Shown here piece by piece: positions 62,705-64,000 of a stretch of 64,000 bases of DNA. The notes beneath the pieces were generated by a model, which worked only from the letters and a program-made list of their open reading frames with translations, searched no databases and was not told the DNA's origin. Source of the DNA: Tepidiphilus margaritifer DSM 15129 (GTDB lineage: Bacteria > Pseudomonadota > Gammaproteobacteria > Burkholderiales > Rhodocyclaceae); NCBI RefSeq assembly GCF_000425565.1, contig NZ_KE384397.1, positions 403,746-467,745 on the forward strand, in the 5' to 3' direction. Each line of letters opens with the position of its first letter. The first letter of the stretch is position 1. Made by a program: the position numbers and the translations under genes.

Positions 62705-62766
62705 TACGCACCGTATGCGTCGCCCGCAGCCGCAGCGATTTCTCCTGTCGTAACAACTACACTCAT
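62705..62766 (-). pseudogene. N-terminal stub of a second effector-type gene
   Basis: An ATG at 62764-62766 with GGAG upstream gives MSVVVTTGEIAAAAGDAYGA and is cut after about 20 codons by the transposase fragment. It sits two bases after the stop of the membrane-protein pseudogene, the same relation as the FrpC-like gene to its upstream membrane protein, and its Ala/Gly-rich start is alike. Short, so tentative. Confidence 0.5.
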
Positions 62767-62767
62767 G

Positions 62768-63281
62768 TCAGCTCCCTATGTTGATAAAGTATGCAAGCAC
62801 GCCAAACGGCAGAAACAGCCAAAGTGTCGTGCCTAAAAGACCAAACGTAATATCAGTCCAGTAAGCGAATTCTTCTTTTTTCGTTCTTGGAAAAAGCTCC
62901 AGATTCACGATATTTTTGTATGTCACAAAAGCATCTCCACCTGGAAGAATTTTGATGAGCCAGCTCCTGATAAGGAATATCGCCATCAAAACATAGAGGA
63001 TTAACTATTGCCAACCCGCTGAATGTCGAATAGGCATGAAATACGTACGCAAGAATTGGCACGCTTTCAACAATATTACGCCATGTTTTTGATAAAACAG
63101 GTAACAAAATCATGAAGAAACCAATTGACGCGAAGAATGCCTGAAGCGGCACAAGCCATTTCGCCAGCCATAGTGCAACTGCCTCGTGATATTTTCTTCT
63201 TGCAAGAACCGCCTCGTCGGCTGGGACTGTTGATTCTGCAACGCCGTAAATTTTTCGTAGTCGATCTTTGGGTAAAGTCAT
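62768..63281 (-). pseudogene. Membrane protein broken by a frameshift
   Basis: The ATG at 63281 (AGGAG upstream) starts TLPKDRLRKIYGVAESTVPA, with membrane helices WLVPLQAFFASIGFFMILLP and PILAYVFHAYSTFSGLAI. Near 62985-63000 the frame shifts: the continuation LYVLMAIFLIRSWLIKILPG, then DITFGLLGTTLWLFLPFGVL, lies in another frame and ends at 62768. One extra base near the AATCCTC run would explain it. If joined, it has about 170 residues and four helices. It sits where an immunity gene would be expected. Confidence 0.72.
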
Positions 63282-63287
63282 CACATC

Positions 63288-63422
63288 TCCTTCTTCACCA
63301 AACTAATGTCACATACTGCCCCGTATTCACCACCCATCCACTTGCAAGCCCTTGGGCACCTGATGGGTAATAAAGATCATCGTCACCTTGTCTTTGAGCC
63401 GGTTGATGGTCTGGGCGAAGTG
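63288..63422 (-). repeat. Secretion-ATPase tail plus leader repeat, copy 2
   Basis: Partner of 61757-61896. It has lost one base after the GLQVD codons relative to copy 1 (GATGAGG becomes GATGGG), shifting the last codons to end in GW. Confidence 0.8.
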
Positions 63423-63434
63423 TTCGGCGCTCAT
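63327..63434 (-). pseudogene. Second type I secretion ATPase tail, frameshifted
   Basis: A 35-codon frame MSAEHFAQTINRLKDKVTMI continuing to HQVPKGLQVDGW. It is the same ATPase tail as at 61789-61926 but fused directly behind the truncated FrpC-module pseudogene, with which it overlaps as ATGA, and truncated by a one-base loss near the end. Confidence 0.72.
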
Positions 63435-64000
63435 GCGGCGGCGAACCGGGTGTCGAAGGTGTCGATGGCGAGCTTGAATTCGCCCATGGCACTCGTTGTG
63501 CCGTCGGTGCGGGTGAAGTGACCTTTGCACGAGAGGGTGTTGCCGTTGGCAAGAGGCTGGTTCTTGAGGGTGTGGGCGAGGTCGAGGCTGACGATGCCGG
63601 CGTCCGCGAGTGAAATCAGTTCGCCGCTGCCAGTCTGACCGTCTTGCGAGGTATCGCGCCAGAGTTTGAGTTCGGCAAAGGCGAGGTCGGAGGCATTGAG
63701 GATGCCGTCGCCGTTTGCGTCCAATGCCATTGGTGTTGCGACCCTACACCAGGAGAGCGTTGTTCTTGCCGGCCAGCCGGTTTTGGTGAGGACGCCGTCG
63801 GCATCAAAGTCGAAATGGATGTTGCTGGCCAAGCCGACCGTCTCCAAACCATCGCCGTCCAGATCGAAGAGGATCTGGTTGTGGGGCCAGACCCAGATTT
63901 TAGCGCGGTCGTATAAATCACGATAAAACCAAGCGACTGGTTGCCATAACGGATTCCAAATCAACGTCTGTAAAGGCCCCCAACCCGCATCCGGACCAAG
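63431..64000 (-). pseudogene. Degenerate FrpC-like self-processing module, runs off right edge
   Basis: The open frame continues past the right edge (GPDAGWGPLQTLIWNP). It aligns to the intact module but reads WVWPHNQILFDLDG where the intact copy has WVWPRDPIILDLDG, so the scissile Asp-Pro is lost. About 30 codons covering the DKNGNGRIDSGAELFGD calcium loop are replaced by an out-of-frame stretch (PARTTLSWCRVATP), after which similarity resumes at LDANGDGILNASD. It stops right after the DTFDTRFA motif by junction to the secretion-ATPase tail. Non-functional as a processing module. Confidence 0.78.
63437..63916 (-). repeat. Self-processing-module repeat, degenerate copy
   Basis: Leftward copy of 60624-61190, with an internal loss of about 90 bases and a small frameshift that cancels it. 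Similarity ends sharply at the DTRFA codons. Confidence 0.8.

Noticed and set aside
59128-64000. CRISPR array, integrase or tRNA attachment site in the accessory region
   Set aside because: No regular short repeats with spacers, no integrase-like frame and no tRNA-like fold were seen. Repeats here are two copies of protein-coding segments.

Overview
The window is a chromosomal segment of a GC-rich betaproteobacterium. The evidence is a Gram-negative porin, the gatCAB block divergent from mreBCD-mrdA-rodA-rlpA-dacA-lipB-lipA, a SYLF-domain protein, a PhaM-like PHB-granule protein, a BPSS1780-type membrane protein next to nadD-rsfS-rlmH, and a two-subunit-fused indolepyruvate oxidoreductase. 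The sequence alone does not fix the genus. No rRNA, tRNA, CRISPR array or complete insertion sequence was found.

Layout. 1-3430: a gene cut by the left edge, an outer-membrane porin, and glnK-amtB behind a sigma-54 type promoter. 3431-10004: a mosaic. It starts with remnants of a ring-CoA degradation operon and a truncated phoB copy with its Pho box. It continues with an insert of visibly lower GC carrying nrdAB, a tandem-hotdog thioesterase and a GNAT protein. Both transcription units of the insert have a cobalamin riboswitch, and the insert is bounded by 168-bp direct repeats of the phoB promoter and 5' end. 10005-13624: intact phoBR and an unknown 514-residue protein. 13716-28410: the conserved gatCAB / cell-shape / lipoate / rep block. 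28407-34974: dsbD-cutA, a CNNM/CorC-like membrane protein, two small envelope proteins, and a glycosyltransferase-deacetylase pair. 34897-40834: a Fur-type iron operon read leftward (tonB-exbB-exbD-catecholate receptor-piuC-FMN dehydrogenase). 41079-50502: an acyl-CoA ligase, a complete Liv-type ABC importer, a PaaK-like ligase and a CaiB-like enzyme, probably one carboxylate uptake/activation operon. 50499-52679: a PhaM-like protein, an orphan ParA-like ATPase and a membrane-anchored methyltransferase. 52713-59127: indolepyruvate oxidoreductase, rlmH-rsfS-nadD, a membrane protein and a DUF2782-like protein.

59128-64000 is an accessory region. After about 680 bases without a convincing gene comes an AT-richer leftward array: small membrane proteins, an FrpC-like protein with the Asp-Pro self-processing module but no RTX repeat block, a second degenerate copy of that module, two copies of the C-terminal tail of a type I secretion ATPase, and an IS481-like transposase fragment. 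It looks like a decaying cassette-type toxin/immunity array linked to type I secretion.

The three parts most worth attention are (i) the cobalamin-controlled nrdAB/thioesterase island between phoB repeats, (ii) the FrpC-module cassette array at the right end, and (iii) the phaM-parA-methyltransferase neighbourhood. Starts were chosen by ribosome-binding site, gene overlap and family length. Similarity statements rest on recognising motifs by eye; no database search was run.
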